From an uncultured Clostridia bacterium (GTDB lineage: Bacteria; Bacillota; Clostridia; UBA1381): a stretch of DNA of 64,000 nt. The stretch covers positions 1-64,000 of the forward strand of contig CAKSDE010000003.1 in NCBI GenBank assembly GCA_934444735.1. The letters are read 5' to 3'. The notes under the pieces were generated by a model. The model saw nothing but the letters and a program-made list of their open reading frames with translations, made no database searches and was not told the origin of the DNA. This document shows positions 8,349-17,502 of this stretch, one piece after another (the first letter of the stretch is position 1; each line of letters begins with the position of its first letter). A program made the translations under genes and the position numbers.

Positions 8349-9476
8349 ATGAATCAATTAAGTAAAAAAAATATAGCTATATGTATACTGCTATCAATTG
8401 TAACTTTAGGAATTTATGGAATTTATTGGATGTATCTTCTTATTAAAAATATTCATTCAATAGAAAATAAAACAAATACTTGTATAGGTGAATTACTATG
8501 TTTATTATTTGTTCCATTTTATTCTTTGTATTGGTGGTATACTCGCGGAGAAAAAACAAAGCAATATTTTTCTGAACATAACTCCACGGTGTATAGCAAT
8601 GGAATAGCATATTTAGTACTCGGAATTTTTGGATTAAATATAATATCGATGGCTATTATGCAAAATGATTTCAACTCATTCCATTCCGAGTCGCAAACAA
8701 ATCGGCATTCTAAAAATTTATGGAACTATTTCACAACCTATGAAAAGATCTGGTTTTTCAGTATCCTGATCCTTTCGGTAATATTCGCCTTCATCTTCCC
8801 CGAGGAAGATGTAAACGGAGTAAACGGCAAACTCATTATGGGCTTGTATCTTGCCGATACATTCTTAAATATCCTGTGTGAGCTGCTTATCTCCAAACAA
8901 AGCAAATGGAATTTTATTGTATCCGTATTTGTGGAAATCACAGAGATACTGATATGCGTTGTTCTTTCCTACCGTTTTGCGACAATGGCGTCCACATTGT
9001 TCTTCTGGCTGCCGATTGATATAATAAGCTTTATTAACTGGCACCGTCACCCCGACAAAAAGGAAGAGGAGCTTACAGAGGTACGCAAGCTAAGCGGACT
9101 TGCCGAGGTTATTATTGTTGCAGGAATCATCGTTTGGACAATCGGCATTGGTTATTTCTTAACCACATTAGAGATCGGAACCGATCTTTTTAACGGCAAT
9201 GAGGTTTTGGAAAATGTCGTATGCTATTTAGACGCTTGCGCTTCCGCAGTCGGTATTGCAAACGGTGTATTTATCCTGCTGCGCTACCGCGAACAGTGGA
9301 TTGCATGGTACATAAGCTCACTTTTGGAGGCAGCGATCAATATCCTTTCGGGACAGTATGTTCTGTTGGTTCTTAAAGTCGGCTATCTCACAAATACCAC
9401 TTACGGTTACATTAAATGGACAAAATATATAAAATCCCATAAAGAAGAAAAAACGAAAAACACATTATCCTTATAA
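8349..9476 (+). CDS. DUF4234-PnuC fusion membrane protein
   Basis: The protein of about 375 residues has an N-terminal DUF4234-like unit: two helices with GIYGIYWMYLL and a FYSLYWWYTRGEKTKQYF segment. After residue about 130 it looks like a PnuC-type vitamin transporter with some six or seven helices and a C-terminal REQWIAWYI ... YGYIKWTKYIK segment. PnuC proteins move nicotinamide riboside or thiamine-like substrates by facilitated diffusion; the substrate here is unknown. The first 400 bases are clearly more A+T-rich than the rest, with a break near 8745, as if two genes of different origin were joined. AATGAGGT precedes the ATG at 8349. It is flanked by its own promoter and terminator, so it is monocistronic. 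Confidence 0.7.
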   Translation: MNQLSKKNIAICILLSIVTLGIYGIYWMYLLIKNIHSIENKTNTCIGELLCLLFVPFYSLYWWYTRGEKTKQYFSEHNSTVYSNGIAYLVLGIFGLNIISMAIMQNDFNSFHSESQTNRHSKNLWNYFTTYEKIWFFSILILSVIFAFIFPEEDVNGVNGKLIMGLYLADTFLNILCELLISKQSKWNFIVSVFVEITEILICVVLSYRFATMASTLFFWLPIDIISFINWHRHPDKKEEELTEVRKLSGLAEVIIVAGIIVWTIGIGYFLTTLEIGTDLFNGNEVLENVVCYLDACASAVGIANGVFILLRYREQWIAWYISSLLEAAINILSGQYVLLVLKVGYLTNTTYGYIKWTKYIKSHKEEKTKNTLSL

Positions 9477-9485
9477 CAACCAAAT

Positions 9486-9526
9486 AGCATCGGCAAAATC
9501 CTTTGATTTTACCGATGCTGTTTTTT
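9486..9526 (+). terminator. Terminator of the DUF4234-PnuC gene
   Basis: AGCATCGGCAAAATC pairs with GATTTTACCGATGCT and a T tract (GTTTTTTC) follows. Confidence 0.85.
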
Positions 9527-9529
9527 CTT

Positions 9530-10150
9530 TCACTTTGTATCAAAAACCGCCTTATCTTTAAAAATTGCCCTGATATTTTCCAAAAGCGTTTTGCCGACAA
9601 ACTTTTCCTGATTATATATGAATATCTTTTTCGGCGCAATATTTATGATTATATCCAAAAGCGTATCATCATACTTTCGGATATATGCAATCATTTCATT
9701 TTCATTATCATACACATTGTAACTCTTTTCGGTTGCAATGATGTGTATAGTTTCGTAAACCGACGGGATTGAATTTATATAGCTGTTAAAAAAATCGGTA
9801 AGAATCAAATAATCTTTTTTCAAAAATTCGGAAATTGCATTATCTACAATATCCCATAAATTCTTTAATCTGAAAATTATAAAGCCGTCCACATTGATAT
9901 TTTCGTTATATCTGATATATTCCTCAACATTTTCCTTTATATACTCAAATGCTTTTTTCTTAACAAAACCGTACATTTCAGTCTGATCCTGAATATCATA
10001 AATCCGCATAAAAATAAGGCTGTATATCGGCTCCGCTTTTTTCATTATAAGCTGTGTGATTTTATTTGCCGCACTATGCAATTTATCCTCTGTTGATATA
10101 TCCAGAACATAGGATTTTTTCAGATAAGTTACAGTAATGCTGTCTTTCAT
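9530..10150 (-). CDS. ytxC: YtxC-like sporulation protein
   Basis: The 206-residue protein has the pattern of the YtxC family: NVDGFIIFRLKNLW in the middle, a helical stretch around FFNSYINS, and the C-terminal DTLLDIIINIAPKKIFIYN. YtxC is found in spore-formers and has no known biochemical role. It is the last gene of a tight minus-strand group and is separated by only three bases from the DUF6873 gene, which supports cotranscription. The identification rests on motif memory, not an alignment. Confidence 0.7.
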   Translation of the reverse strand: MKDSITVTYLKKSYVLDISTEDKLHSAANKITQLIMKKAEPIYSLIFMRIYDIQDQTEMYGFVKKKAFEYIKENVEEYIRYNENINVDGFIIFRLKNLWDIVDNAISEFLKKDYLILTDFFNSYINSIPSVYETIHIIATEKSYNVYDNENEMIAYIRKYDDTLLDIIINIAPKKIFIYNQEKFVGKTLLENIRAIFKDKAVFDTK

Positions 10151-10153
10151 AAA

Positions 10154-10894
10154 CTAACCTTCCTTTACGCAAAAAACCGTCCCAATATCATAAATCGCAC
10201 CGTTATGCAGAGAAATTATCTTTACACCGTATTTATCGCAAAACTCTTCTATTTTGTCCGAATCCCTATGTGTTTTTATATTGCCGTTAACCGCCAGAAT
10301 ATCTTGAGCTATCTTTCCCGAGGCACCTCCGAAAAATCCGTGAGATACGCCTTTTAGCAAAATGTCGGAATCGTCTGTTTTCAAAACATCGATTCCGAAT
10401 GTATCGCATTTTTTCGCAATCCCCATATCTGAGGTTATTATCGCTCTGTCCGAAACCACGCATACCGAGCATTTTGCATACCCCTGATTTACCTGCACTC
10501 TTATCAAATCCTCACTCGCGCTCAGTATGCACGGATCTGTATATTTAAAATTGTGAATCAAAAAATTACCTACTCTTGCAGCATTATATGCTATATCCCC
10601 GGGATATGTGCTCTTTAGCTTGCTCCTGCCTTCTCTTATTTCTATCCCGGGAATTTTTAAAAGCGTACTTTTTCCCTCTTCGGACGAAATAAACAAATTT
10701 CCGCCGGCATGGAAAAATGCCATATCCGGGTGAGCGCACACCGCATCATATAAAGAAGAGATTCTTTGAGTAGTATATACGCATATCCCCAAATTATGCA
10801 AAGTATTGATTGCCTCCATAGAAATCCTGCAATCAACAATTACCGCAGAAGCTTTCTTCTGCGGTAAATTCGGAATTTCAACAAAATTACTCAT
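10154..10894 (-). CDS. Conserved DUF6873-like GME-fold protein
   Basis: The 246-residue soluble protein shows AVIVDCRISMEAINTL, AHPDMAFFHAGGN, DIAYNAARVGNF, VNQGYAKCSVCVVSD and GFFGGASGKI. This order recalls clostridial proteins labelled DUF6873, thought to share the fold of guanidino-modifying enzymes. Whether catalytic residues are kept cannot be judged here. It lies one base downstream of tagA and three bases upstream of ytxC, so a shared envelope or sporulation role is possible. No function is assigned. Confidence 0.6.
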   Translation of the reverse strand: MSNFVEIPNLPQKKASAVIVDCRISMEAINTLHNLGICVYTTQRISSLYDAVCAHPDMAFFHAGGNLFISSEEGKSTLLKIPGIEIREGRSKLKSTYPGDIAYNAARVGNFLIHNFKYTDPCILSASEDLIRVQVNQGYAKCSVCVVSDRAIITSDMGIAKKCDTFGIDVLKTDDSDILLKGVSHGFFGGASGKIAQDILAVNGNIKTHRDSDKIEEFCDKYGVKIISLHNGAIYDIGTVFCVKEG

Positions 10895-10895
10895 A

Positions 10896-11630
10896 TTAAT
10901 TTTTATATCGCTTTCCTTTTATAAGAACCGTAAGCCCAAACTTTGGCAGTGCAAGCATTCTGAAAAAGCGTTTAGGCTGCTTTAATAGTCTATACAGCCA
11001 TTCCAGTCCCATATTACACCATTTTTCCGGCGCCCTTTCGGCAACACCTGCAATAACATCAATACTTCCGCCGACTCCCATGCATACACGCACCTTTAAT
11101 TTGTGCATATTTTCGTTTATCCATTTTTCCTGTGCCGGAGCACCGAGACACACAAACAGAATATCTGCGCCGGATTTATTTATATCGTCTATTATCTCGC
11201 TCACCTGTGATGCGTCAAAATAGCCGTCATGCGTTCCGACAACACGTATAAACGGGTGCTTTTTTTCTATGTTCTCTTTCGCCTTTTCCGCAACCCCCGG
11301 TTTTCCGCCGAAAAGATAAAGTCCATGTCCGGTTTCGGCAATTCTGTCAATCACACCGCAGGCAATATCATATCCCGCCGCACGCTCCTCTATCGGATTT
11401 TTCAGTATTTTTGACGCATACACGACTCCGATTCCGTCAGCCGTGAGCATATCTGCATTATTTAAGATATTTTTAAATTCTTCATCTTTATATGCAAGCA
11501 TTATTATTTCCGAGTTCGGTGTATATATAGCATGAGGTCTGTCCTCGGAAAGCATCTTGAATATCTCGTCTACAGCGCCGCCGATATTCACCTTGTCAAC
11601 TTCCACTCCCAAAATATTTACCTTTTCCAT
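10896..11630 (-). CDS. tagA: WecG/TagA/CpsF glycosyltransferase
   Basis: The 244-residue GT26 enzyme contains the family signatures YTPNSEIIMLA, NADMLTADGIGVV, GYDIACGVIDR, LYLFGGKPGVAE and LFVCLGAPAQEKWI. TagA adds N-acetylmannosamine to lipid-linked GlcNAc in the first committed step of wall teichoic acid linkage; WecG adds ManNAcA. The C-terminal basic segment (WLYRLLKQPKRFFRM) fits the membrane-recruiting appendage. A strong GGAGGT site precedes the start, 14 bp after the parC stop, so it sits in the par operon. The sugar specificity is not determined by sequence. Confidence 0.88.
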   Translation of the reverse strand: MEKVNILGVEVDKVNIGGAVDEIFKMLSEDRPHAIYTPNSEIIMLAYKDEEFKNILNNADMLTADGIGVVYASKILKNPIEERAAGYDIACGVIDRIAETGHGLYLFGGKPGVAEKAKENIEKKHPFIRVVGTHDGYFDASQVSEIIDDINKSGADILFVCLGAPAQEKWINENMHKLKVRVCMGVGGSIDVIAGVAERAPEKWCNMGLEWLYRLLKQPKRFFRMLALPKFGLTVLIKGKRYKN

Positions 11631-11644
11631 AATTACCTCCGTTC

Positions 11645-13870
11645 TTATTCCTCAAATAACGACAGCTGGCGATTTTTTGTATCGTCCTTTTTCAAAAAGC
11701 TCCCGACTGCCGGAATATTTTTTGTCGAATAGTATTTCAGGTTCTCTATTCCGCTCTCTGCTGCCAAAAGTACCTTTGACATCTTAGCGCCTTTTTTGGT
11801 GAGTTTCATAACCTGGACGCCCTGTGTCGATTTCGTAGACTTTTCCGCAATTTTATCGGTCGTAACAGCCAAAACCTTGTTGTTGTCGGCATAACATACA
11901 ATCTCGGTATCCTCCGAAATCCATTTTATATCACAGACCGGCACTTTATCCGAATATGCACCGATAAGCTTTTTGCGGTTTGTCTTTGTCGCATATGATG
12001 AAAGTCCGACTTTTGCAATTTTGCCGTTTTCAAAGGAGAAAAGCATCACTCCCTTGTAGTCGGTCGTAACCACGGTATAAAGAATCTTTTCTCCGTTTTC
12101 AAGTCCCAAAAGTCCCGGCAGATATTCACCCATCGCACTGACCTTACAATCGCTCAGTTCATAAGTTTTCATCTTATAAACTACGCTCTTATTGCTAAAG
12201 AACAGCAAATCGCTCTTATTTGTGGTTTCAATTGTCTGAATAATCTTATCATCCTCTTTGAGCTTATGCTCCGATGTTGTAAGACGAAGTGAATTTGCCG
12301 ATACCTTTTTGATGTACCCCTCCGCTGTTGTAAAAATTGTCAGTGCATAGTCGTCTATAGTTTTCTCCTCGTTATATTCTTCCACTTCATCATCGGTTAT
12401 AAGCTTGGTTTTTCTGTCTTTTCCGTACTTTTTCGCGACTCCCTCAAGCTGCTTTATTATAAGCTTTCTTACTTCTTTCTCGCTTGATAAAATTCTTTGC
12501 AGCTCATCAATTTCCTCAATCAGCTTTTCTATTTCAGACGTTCTGTTTAAGATATACTCTCTGTTTAAGTTACGCAGCTTAATTTCCGCCACATATTCCG
12601 CCTGGATCTTATCAATCTCAAACCCTTGCATCAAATTCGGAACAACGTCCTCTTCTTTTTCGGTATGGCGGATAATCGCGATAGCTTTATCAATATCCAT
12701 GAGTATCTTTTTCAAGCCTGTCAGCAAATGCAGCTTTTCGCTCTTTTTGTCCATATCGAATTTCAGGCTGTTCTTGATACATTCTTTTCTGAAATCTACC
12801 CAGTTTGCCAGAATTTCTTTTATCCCCATAACCTTCGGGGTATTCTTTATCAAAATGTTGAAATTACAGCTGAAGCTGTCCTCCAACGGAGTGAGCTTAA
12901 ATAGCTTTAACATCAGTGCCTCGGGATCGGTTCCGCGCTTTAAATCAATTGTGAGCTTAAAACCGTTTAATCCCGTTTCATCTCTTGCATCGGATATTTC
13001 ACGCAGCTTATTCGCCTTTATCAGCTCCATTATCTTGGCAATTATCGCCTCGCAAGTTGTGGAATACGGGATCTCACTTATTTCGATGCAGTTATTCTTG
13101 CTGTCATATTCATAGGTGGCGCGCATCTTAAAGCTGCCTTTTCCCGTTTCGTAAATCTCACGCATAGCCTCTTTTGAGTATATGATATTGGCACCCATCG
13201 AAAAATCCGGTGCCGGCATAACCTCCATCAAATCGGCATTTTCATCTTTTAGGTACGCAATTGTCGCATTGCAGACTTCACGCAGATTAAACGAGCAGAT
13301 GTCGCTTGCCATACCTACCGCAATACCCTTATTGGGGTTTACCAAAACATTCGGGAAAGATGTCGGCAAAAGAACCGGCTCCTTTAATTCTCCGTCATAG
13401 TTATCAACAAAAGGAACTGTGTTTTTATTAATATCCCCGAAAATCTCCTGGCATATCGGCGCAAGCCTGACCTCTGTATAACGCGATGCCGCATAAGCCA
13501 TGTCGCGCGAATACTGCTTACCGAAGTTTCCCTGCGACTCCACAAACGGGTGCAAAAGCGCCTCATTTCCCTCTGTCAGACGCACCAATGTTTCGTATAT
13601 CGCTGCATCACCGTGCGGATTCAGTTTCATTGTCTGTCCGACAACGTTTGCCGACTTTGTAAGCTTTCCGCCCAAAAGTCCCATTTTATACATTGTATAT
13701 AAAAGCTTTCTGTGAGCGGGTTTAAGACCGTCAATTTCGGGAATTGCACGCGAAACAATAACGCTCATCGCGTACGGCATATAATTTTTTTCCAAAGTTT
13801 CGGTTATTGGCTGCTCCGCAATCGGAGCAGATATTATCTCTTCGGGTTCATCTTTTTTCTTTCTTGCCAT
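11645..13870 (-). CDS. parC: Type IIA topoisomerase subunit A (ParC/GyrA family, divergent)
   Basis: The 741-residue subunit cuts and rejoins DNA. The catalytic tyrosine is Y131 in AASRYTEVRLAP. The fold-defining segment RAIPEIDGLKPAHRKLLYTM and the PHGDAAIYETLVRLT helix are also present. Residues about 420-490 form the coiled-coil tower. The C-terminal 240 residues are a short set of beta-pinwheel blades, without a recognisable GyrA box (QRRGG-K-G), so a ParC-like rather than supercoiling role is likely. The sequence is unlike standard ParC and GyrA at many conserved positions. It follows parE with an intervening structured repeat. Confidence 0.85.
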   Translation of the reverse strand: MARKKKDEPEEIISAPIAEQPITETLEKNYMPYAMSVIVSRAIPEIDGLKPAHRKLLYTMYKMGLLGGKLTKSANVVGQTMKLNPHGDAAIYETLVRLTEGNEALLHPFVESQGNFGKQYSRDMAYAASRYTEVRLAPICQEIFGDINKNTVPFVDNYDGELKEPVLLPTSFPNVLVNPNKGIAVGMASDICSFNLREVCNATIAYLKDENADLMEVMPAPDFSMGANIIYSKEAMREIYETGKGSFKMRATYEYDSKNNCIEISEIPYSTTCEAIIAKIMELIKANKLREISDARDETGLNGFKLTIDLKRGTDPEALMLKLFKLTPLEDSFSCNFNILIKNTPKVMGIKEILANWVDFRKECIKNSLKFDMDKKSEKLHLLTGLKKILMDIDKAIAIIRHTEKEEDVVPNLMQGFEIDKIQAEYVAEIKLRNLNREYILNRTSEIEKLIEEIDELQRILSSEKEVRKLIIKQLEGVAKKYGKDRKTKLITDDEVEEYNEEKTIDDYALTIFTTAEGYIKKVSANSLRLTTSEHKLKEDDKIIQTIETTNKSDLLFFSNKSVVYKMKTYELSDCKVSAMGEYLPGLLGLENGEKILYTVVTTDYKGVMLFSFENGKIAKVGLSSYATKTNRKKLIGAYSDKVPVCDIKWISEDTEIVCYADNNKVLAVTTDKIAEKSTKSTQGVQVMKLTKKGAKMSKVLLAAESGIENLKYYSTKNIPAVGSFLKKDDTKNRQLSLFEE

Positions 13871-13911
13871 TTTTTAAGACTCCTATAAATTTTTTACATT
13901 CAGGTAATTGG

Positions 13912-13945
13912 GATTGTTAAAAAAACAATTGTTTTTTTAACAATC
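13912..13945. other. Hairpin in the parE-parC gap
   Basis: GATTGTTAAAAAAAC pairs with its complement across AATT. On the minus strand it lacks a T tract and is followed within 75 bases by parC, so it may tune rather than stop transcription into parC. Confidence 0.55.
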
Positions 13946-14045
13946 TTTACTTTTTAAGGGATAGGAAAAAAGCTTTGGAATTAACAGACCAAGCAAAAAC
14001 TTTAGCTTCTTTTCCTGCGCTCCGGAGCTTTTTTACATTCCGGTT
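13946..14045 (-). repeat. Dispersed 3'-UTR element, copy 2
   Basis: This copy sits directly after the parE stop codon on the minus strand. It carries the core CTCCGGAGCGCAGGAAAAG, an arm AAGCTAAAG facing CTTTGG/AAAGCTTTTTTCC, and ends in TATCCC. See copies at 781-856 and 19235-19333. Confidence 0.65.
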
Positions 14046-14046
14046 T

Positions 14047-16065
14047 TTAGCTTAAATCAAGCATTTCCATATACATCGCACCGTTTTGCGCTATATAATC
14101 CTTACGCTCCTGCAAAGCGTCTCCCAGGAATATATCGAACATCTGCGCCGTTCTCTCCACATTTTCGGGAGTAACGCGGATAAGCTTTCTTGTCGCCGGG
14201 TGCATTGTCGTCAAGCTCATCATCTCAGGCTGATTCTCACCCAGACCTTTACTTCTTTTTATCTCAAATTCGTCCTTTTCCTTTGAAAGACCGCTTTCTG
14301 TCAGCTCCGCTACCTTTTTATCCTTTTCGGCATCGGTATACGCAAAAATCTTCTCGCCCTTTCTCTTTCCCTTTATTATTGAGATTTCATACAGAGGAGA
14401 TTCCGCAATATAGACCTTTCCCATCTCAATTAAGGTCGGCATAAGGCGGTAAATCATGGTTAAAACAAGCGTGCGTATCTGGAATCCGTCATAGTCGGCA
14501 TCGGTACAGATTATAACCTTATCCCAACGCAGATTATCTATCGAAAAAGTTTCGACTCCCTTATTATGCTTTGATTTTATCTCGATTCCGCAGCCTAAAA
14601 CCTTGACTAAATCAAGAATTATATCACTTTTGAAAATACGCGCATAATCGGCTTTTAAGCAGTTTAGAATTTTACCTCGGATCGGCATGATTGCCTGAAA
14701 AGAAGGATCTCTTGCCAGTTTACACGATCCCAAAGCCGAATCACCCTCCACGATATATATTTCACGCTTTGAAATATCCTTGCTGCGGCAGTCAACAAAC
14801 TTTTCCACACGGTTTGTAACGTCCATAGTCCCGGTGAGTTTCTTTTTTATGTCCACTCTCACCTTTTCCGCATTCTCACGCGAGCGCTTATTCACCAGAA
14901 CCTGATTTGCGATTTTTTCCGCGTCCATCTTATTTTCGATAAAATATACCTCGAGCTGATGGCGCAAAAACTCTGTCATGGCCTCTTGTATAAATTTATT
15001 GTTTATCGCCTTTTTAGTCTGATTCTCATAGCTTGTCTGTGTTGAAAACGAATTTATAACCAGAGCAAGACAGTCGGCAACATCGTTAAAGTTTATCTTT
15101 GATTCGTTTTTGTTGTATTTTCCGCTGCTCTTTAAATACTGATCAATCGCATAAACAAATGCATTTCTGACCGCTTTATCGGGCGAGCCGCCATGCTCAA
15201 GCCAGCTTGAATTGTGGTAATATTCAAGGATATTAACCGTCTGCGAAAAACAGAACGCAACCTGCATCTTCATTTTATATATAGGCTTATCCTCACGGTC
15301 GCGCCCTTTTTTCTCGGTATTCCATACCTCAACCGTTGTAAAGGCATTGTCCCCCACCTTGTCTTTTAAGTAATCCACAATGCCGTCGGCATAGTAATAT
15401 TCAAACATTTCCATACCGGTATCGGTTTCATTGTACAGTACAAATTTTAATCCGGCATTGGTCATTGCCTGTTTTTCGAGGGTGTCCTTTAAAAATTCAA
15501 TCGGGATATTAATATCGGTAAAAACCTCTCTGTCGGGCTTCCACTTAATAGTCGAGCCGGTTTTCGTTGTCTTTACAGGCTCTTTTTTCAATCCGCCGAT
15601 ATTCTCTCCCTTTTCAAAATGAAGAGTGTAGCGTGTTTTATCAGATATTACCTCAACGTCCATGTACTCCGAGCTGTATTGTGTCGCACAAGCGCCCAGA
15701 CCGTTTAATCCCAGGCTGTACTCATACGCTCCGCCGTCATTGTTGTCATATTTGCCTCCTGCATAAAGCTCGCAGAATACCAGCTCCCAGTTAAAGCGCT
15801 TTTCCGATTCATTGTAATCGAGAGGTATTCCGCGCCCGTGATCGGCAACCTCAAGTGAGCCGTCCGAAAATCGGGTAACTTCTATAATATTTCCGTAACC
15901 TTCGCGTGCCTCGTCAATCGAATTTGAAAGAATTTCAAAAAAAGAATGACAGCACCCCTCTAAACCGTCCGATCCGAAAATAACCGCCGGTCTTTTCCTA
16001 ACACGGTCGGCACCTTTTAAAAGCGATATACTGTCCTGACCGTATTCTTCCTTTTTCTTTGCCAT
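14047..16065 (-). CDS. parE: Type IIA topoisomerase subunit B (ParE/GyrB family, divergent)
   Basis: The 672-residue ATPase subunit has the GHKL site (ILSNSIDEAREG, ADHGRGIPLDYN, GLNGLGACATQYSS) and a TOPRIM domain. The TOPRIM metal motifs are present but altered: EGDSALGSCK at 440-449 in place of EGDSAGGSAK, and DADYDGFQIR at 522-531 in place of DADVDGAHIR. RSKGLGENQPEMM replaces the usual RYKGLGEMNPEQL. All acidic metal ligands remain, so it should be active. With ParC it would decatenate chromosomes. It begins the operon, behind a perfect consensus promoter. Confidence 0.87.
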   Translation of the reverse strand: MAKKKEEYGQDSISLLKGADRVRKRPAVIFGSDGLEGCCHSFFEILSNSIDEAREGYGNIIEVTRFSDGSLEVADHGRGIPLDYNESEKRFNWELVFCELYAGGKYDNNDGGAYEYSLGLNGLGACATQYSSEYMDVEVISDKTRYTLHFEKGENIGGLKKEPVKTTKTGSTIKWKPDREVFTDINIPIEFLKDTLEKQAMTNAGLKFVLYNETDTGMEMFEYYYADGIVDYLKDKVGDNAFTTVEVWNTEKKGRDREDKPIYKMKMQVAFCFSQTVNILEYYHNSSWLEHGGSPDKAVRNAFVYAIDQYLKSSGKYNKNESKINFNDVADCLALVINSFSTQTSYENQTKKAINNKFIQEAMTEFLRHQLEVYFIENKMDAEKIANQVLVNKRSRENAEKVRVDIKKKLTGTMDVTNRVEKFVDCRSKDISKREIYIVEGDSALGSCKLARDPSFQAIMPIRGKILNCLKADYARIFKSDIILDLVKVLGCGIEIKSKHNKGVETFSIDNLRWDKVIICTDADYDGFQIRTLVLTMIYRLMPTLIEMGKVYIAESPLYEISIIKGKRKGEKIFAYTDAEKDKKVAELTESGLSKEKDEFEIKRSKGLGENQPEMMSLTTMHPATRKLIRVTPENVERTAQMFDIFLGDALQERKDYIAQNGAMYMEMLDLS

Positions 16066-16120
16066 ATTTCTACCTCTTTTTTTATATTATGATCTCGTTA
16101 AAACATATCTCTCTTATTCT

Positions 16121-16149
16121 ATTATACTATATTTAGACATCTTTGTCAA
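16121..16149 (-). promoter_or_regulatory. Consensus promoter of the parE operon
   Basis: On the minus strand TTGACA (complement of 16144-16149) and TATAAT (complement of 16121-16126) are exactly 17 bp apart. Confidence 0.85.
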
Positions 16150-16212
16150 ATTTTCTTTGAAATATGCGATATTTTGTAATAAAATTAAAATATATTTATC
16201 TGCAAATTTCTA

Positions 16213-16241
16213 TTGTTTTTATCCGAATTTTATGTTATACT
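16213..16241 (+). promoter_or_regulatory. Promoter of the cysteine-cluster gene
   Basis: TTGTTT (16213-16218) and TATACT (16236-16241) have a 17-bp spacer, with TG one base upstream of the -10 box (extended -10). Confidence 0.5.
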
Positions 16242-16274
16242 AATCTCATACTATAATTTAGCAGGTGATAAAAT

Positions 16275-16790
16275 ATGAATGCTGCTTATGTTTATTTGCA
16301 GATCTACAGATTATTCGATAATTGCACGCCGGTAAAGGCAGACTGCGGTTCGCTCTGCGACTCTCTCTGCTGCAAGGGCGAGGATTCGGGAATGTATCTT
16401 TTCCCGGGTGAAAAAAAGGTATATGATCTTTTGGAGCCCGACTGGGTAAGCATAAAAAAATCGGATTTTAAATATTCTTATAACGGCAAGGAAAAATACA
16501 TCTACATAGCTTTTTGCAATGAAAACTGCGACAGATACCAAAGACCTTTGGCTTGCAGGATTTTCCCTCTTACTCCTATACTGGATAATGACGGAAAACT
16601 CGATATAATAATCGATCCGCGCTCAAAGTCGCTCTGTCCGCTTTCTCAAAGCTTTACCATGGACGATTTTGACGCCCTTTTTGTGAAGAACGTAAAAAAA
16701 GCTTTTACATTGCTTATGAAGAACAAAGAATTTTCCGCTTTCATGACGGAATATACCGACTATTTGAAGGATTTTCAAAAATTTATATAA
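16275..16790 (+). CDS. YkgJ-like cysteine-cluster protein
   Basis: The 171-residue cytoplasmic protein has cysteines arranged as CGSLCDSLCC, then C-x3-C and YQRPLACRIFPLTP, then a single C in SKSLCPLS. This is the pattern of YkgJ/Fe-S or zinc cluster proteins in which an RPxxCRxFPL motif is typical. The metal and the partner are unknown. The central segment LFPGEKKVYDLL is also usual in this group. AGGTGATAAAAT lies before the start. It is 12 bp upstream of thyX and probably cotranscribed with it. Confidence 0.7.
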   Translation: MNAAYVYLQIYRLFDNCTPVKADCGSLCDSLCCKGEDSGMYLFPGEKKVYDLLEPDWVSIKKSDFKYSYNGKEKYIYIAFCNENCDRYQRPLACRIFPLTPILDNDGKLDIIIDPRSKSLCPLSQSFTMDDFDALFVKNVKKAFTLLMKNKEFSAFMTEYTDYLKDFQKFI

Positions 16791-16802
16791 AACCGAAGGG
16801 AG

Positions 16803-17501
16803 TTGTCTAAAATAGGAACGGTTATAATATTGCCCGAAACAACAAAAAATCCGATTACTCTTATGGGCACAAGGAGCGGCGTTTGTTACGGCTCCGATAT
16901 AACGGACCCCGAAAAAAACTACAAGCGCGGTATGGGCTGCATAAAATCAGGTCACGGCAGAGTAATGGAATATGTTAATGTTGAAATGATCTTGGACTCA
17001 TATTCCGCACGCGTTATACGCGAATGGTATACACATATCGGAGGTGCACCTACGCGCCTTCAGGCATCAACGCGCTATATAGACTATTCAAAAAAAGGAT
17101 TTTCCTATATAACACCGAAAGCAATCGAAAAAAATCCCGATGCAAAAAAGCGTTGGGACGATTTAATGAAACATATTAACAGTGAATGTGCCGCACTCGA
17201 ACAGGAATATGCGATTTCCAAAGAAGATGTCGCAAATGCGCTGCCCTTGGGTATGACAACCAAAATTGTGGATCGCAGGAATTTAAGAAATCTTGTTGAT
17301 ATGAGCCACCAGCGCAAGTGCACGCGCGCTTATTGGGAATATCGCGGGCTTTTTTCCGATATTGAAAAAGCACTTTCTGCTTACTCAGAGGAATGGAAAT
17401 GGATAGTTGAAAACTTATTCATGCCTAAGTGCCAATGGTTGGGGTACTGCCCCGAAACCAATTCATGTAATGCATATAAATCAAAAAAAGGAGATATTTA
17501 A
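16803..17501 (+). CDS. thyX: Flavin-dependent thymidylate synthase ThyX
   Basis: The 232-residue enzyme makes dTMP from dUMP using CH2-THF, FAD and NADPH. The motif around REWYTHIGGAPTRLQASTRY is a variant of the ThyX motif RHRxxSxNExSxRY. The C-terminal NLRNLVDMSHQRKCTRAYWEYR carries the usual substrate-binding arginines. The start is uncertain: a TTG at 16803 touches the GAAGGGAG site, so an ATA at 16812 or a later codon may be the true start. The end overlaps the ribosome site of the VanW gene. Organisms with ThyX often lack ThyA; that is not testable here. Confidence 0.87.
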   Translation: MSKIGTVIILPETTKNPITLMGTRSGVCYGSDITDPEKNYKRGMGCIKSGHGRVMEYVNVEMILDSYSARVIREWYTHIGGAPTRLQASTRYIDYSKKGFSYITPKAIEKNPDAKKRWDDLMKHINSECAALEQEYAISKEDVANALPLGMTTKIVDRRNLRNLVDMSHQRKCTRAYWEYRGLFSDIEKALSAYSEEWKWIVENLFMPKCQWLGYCPETNSCNAYKSKKGDI

Positions 17502-17502
17502 A

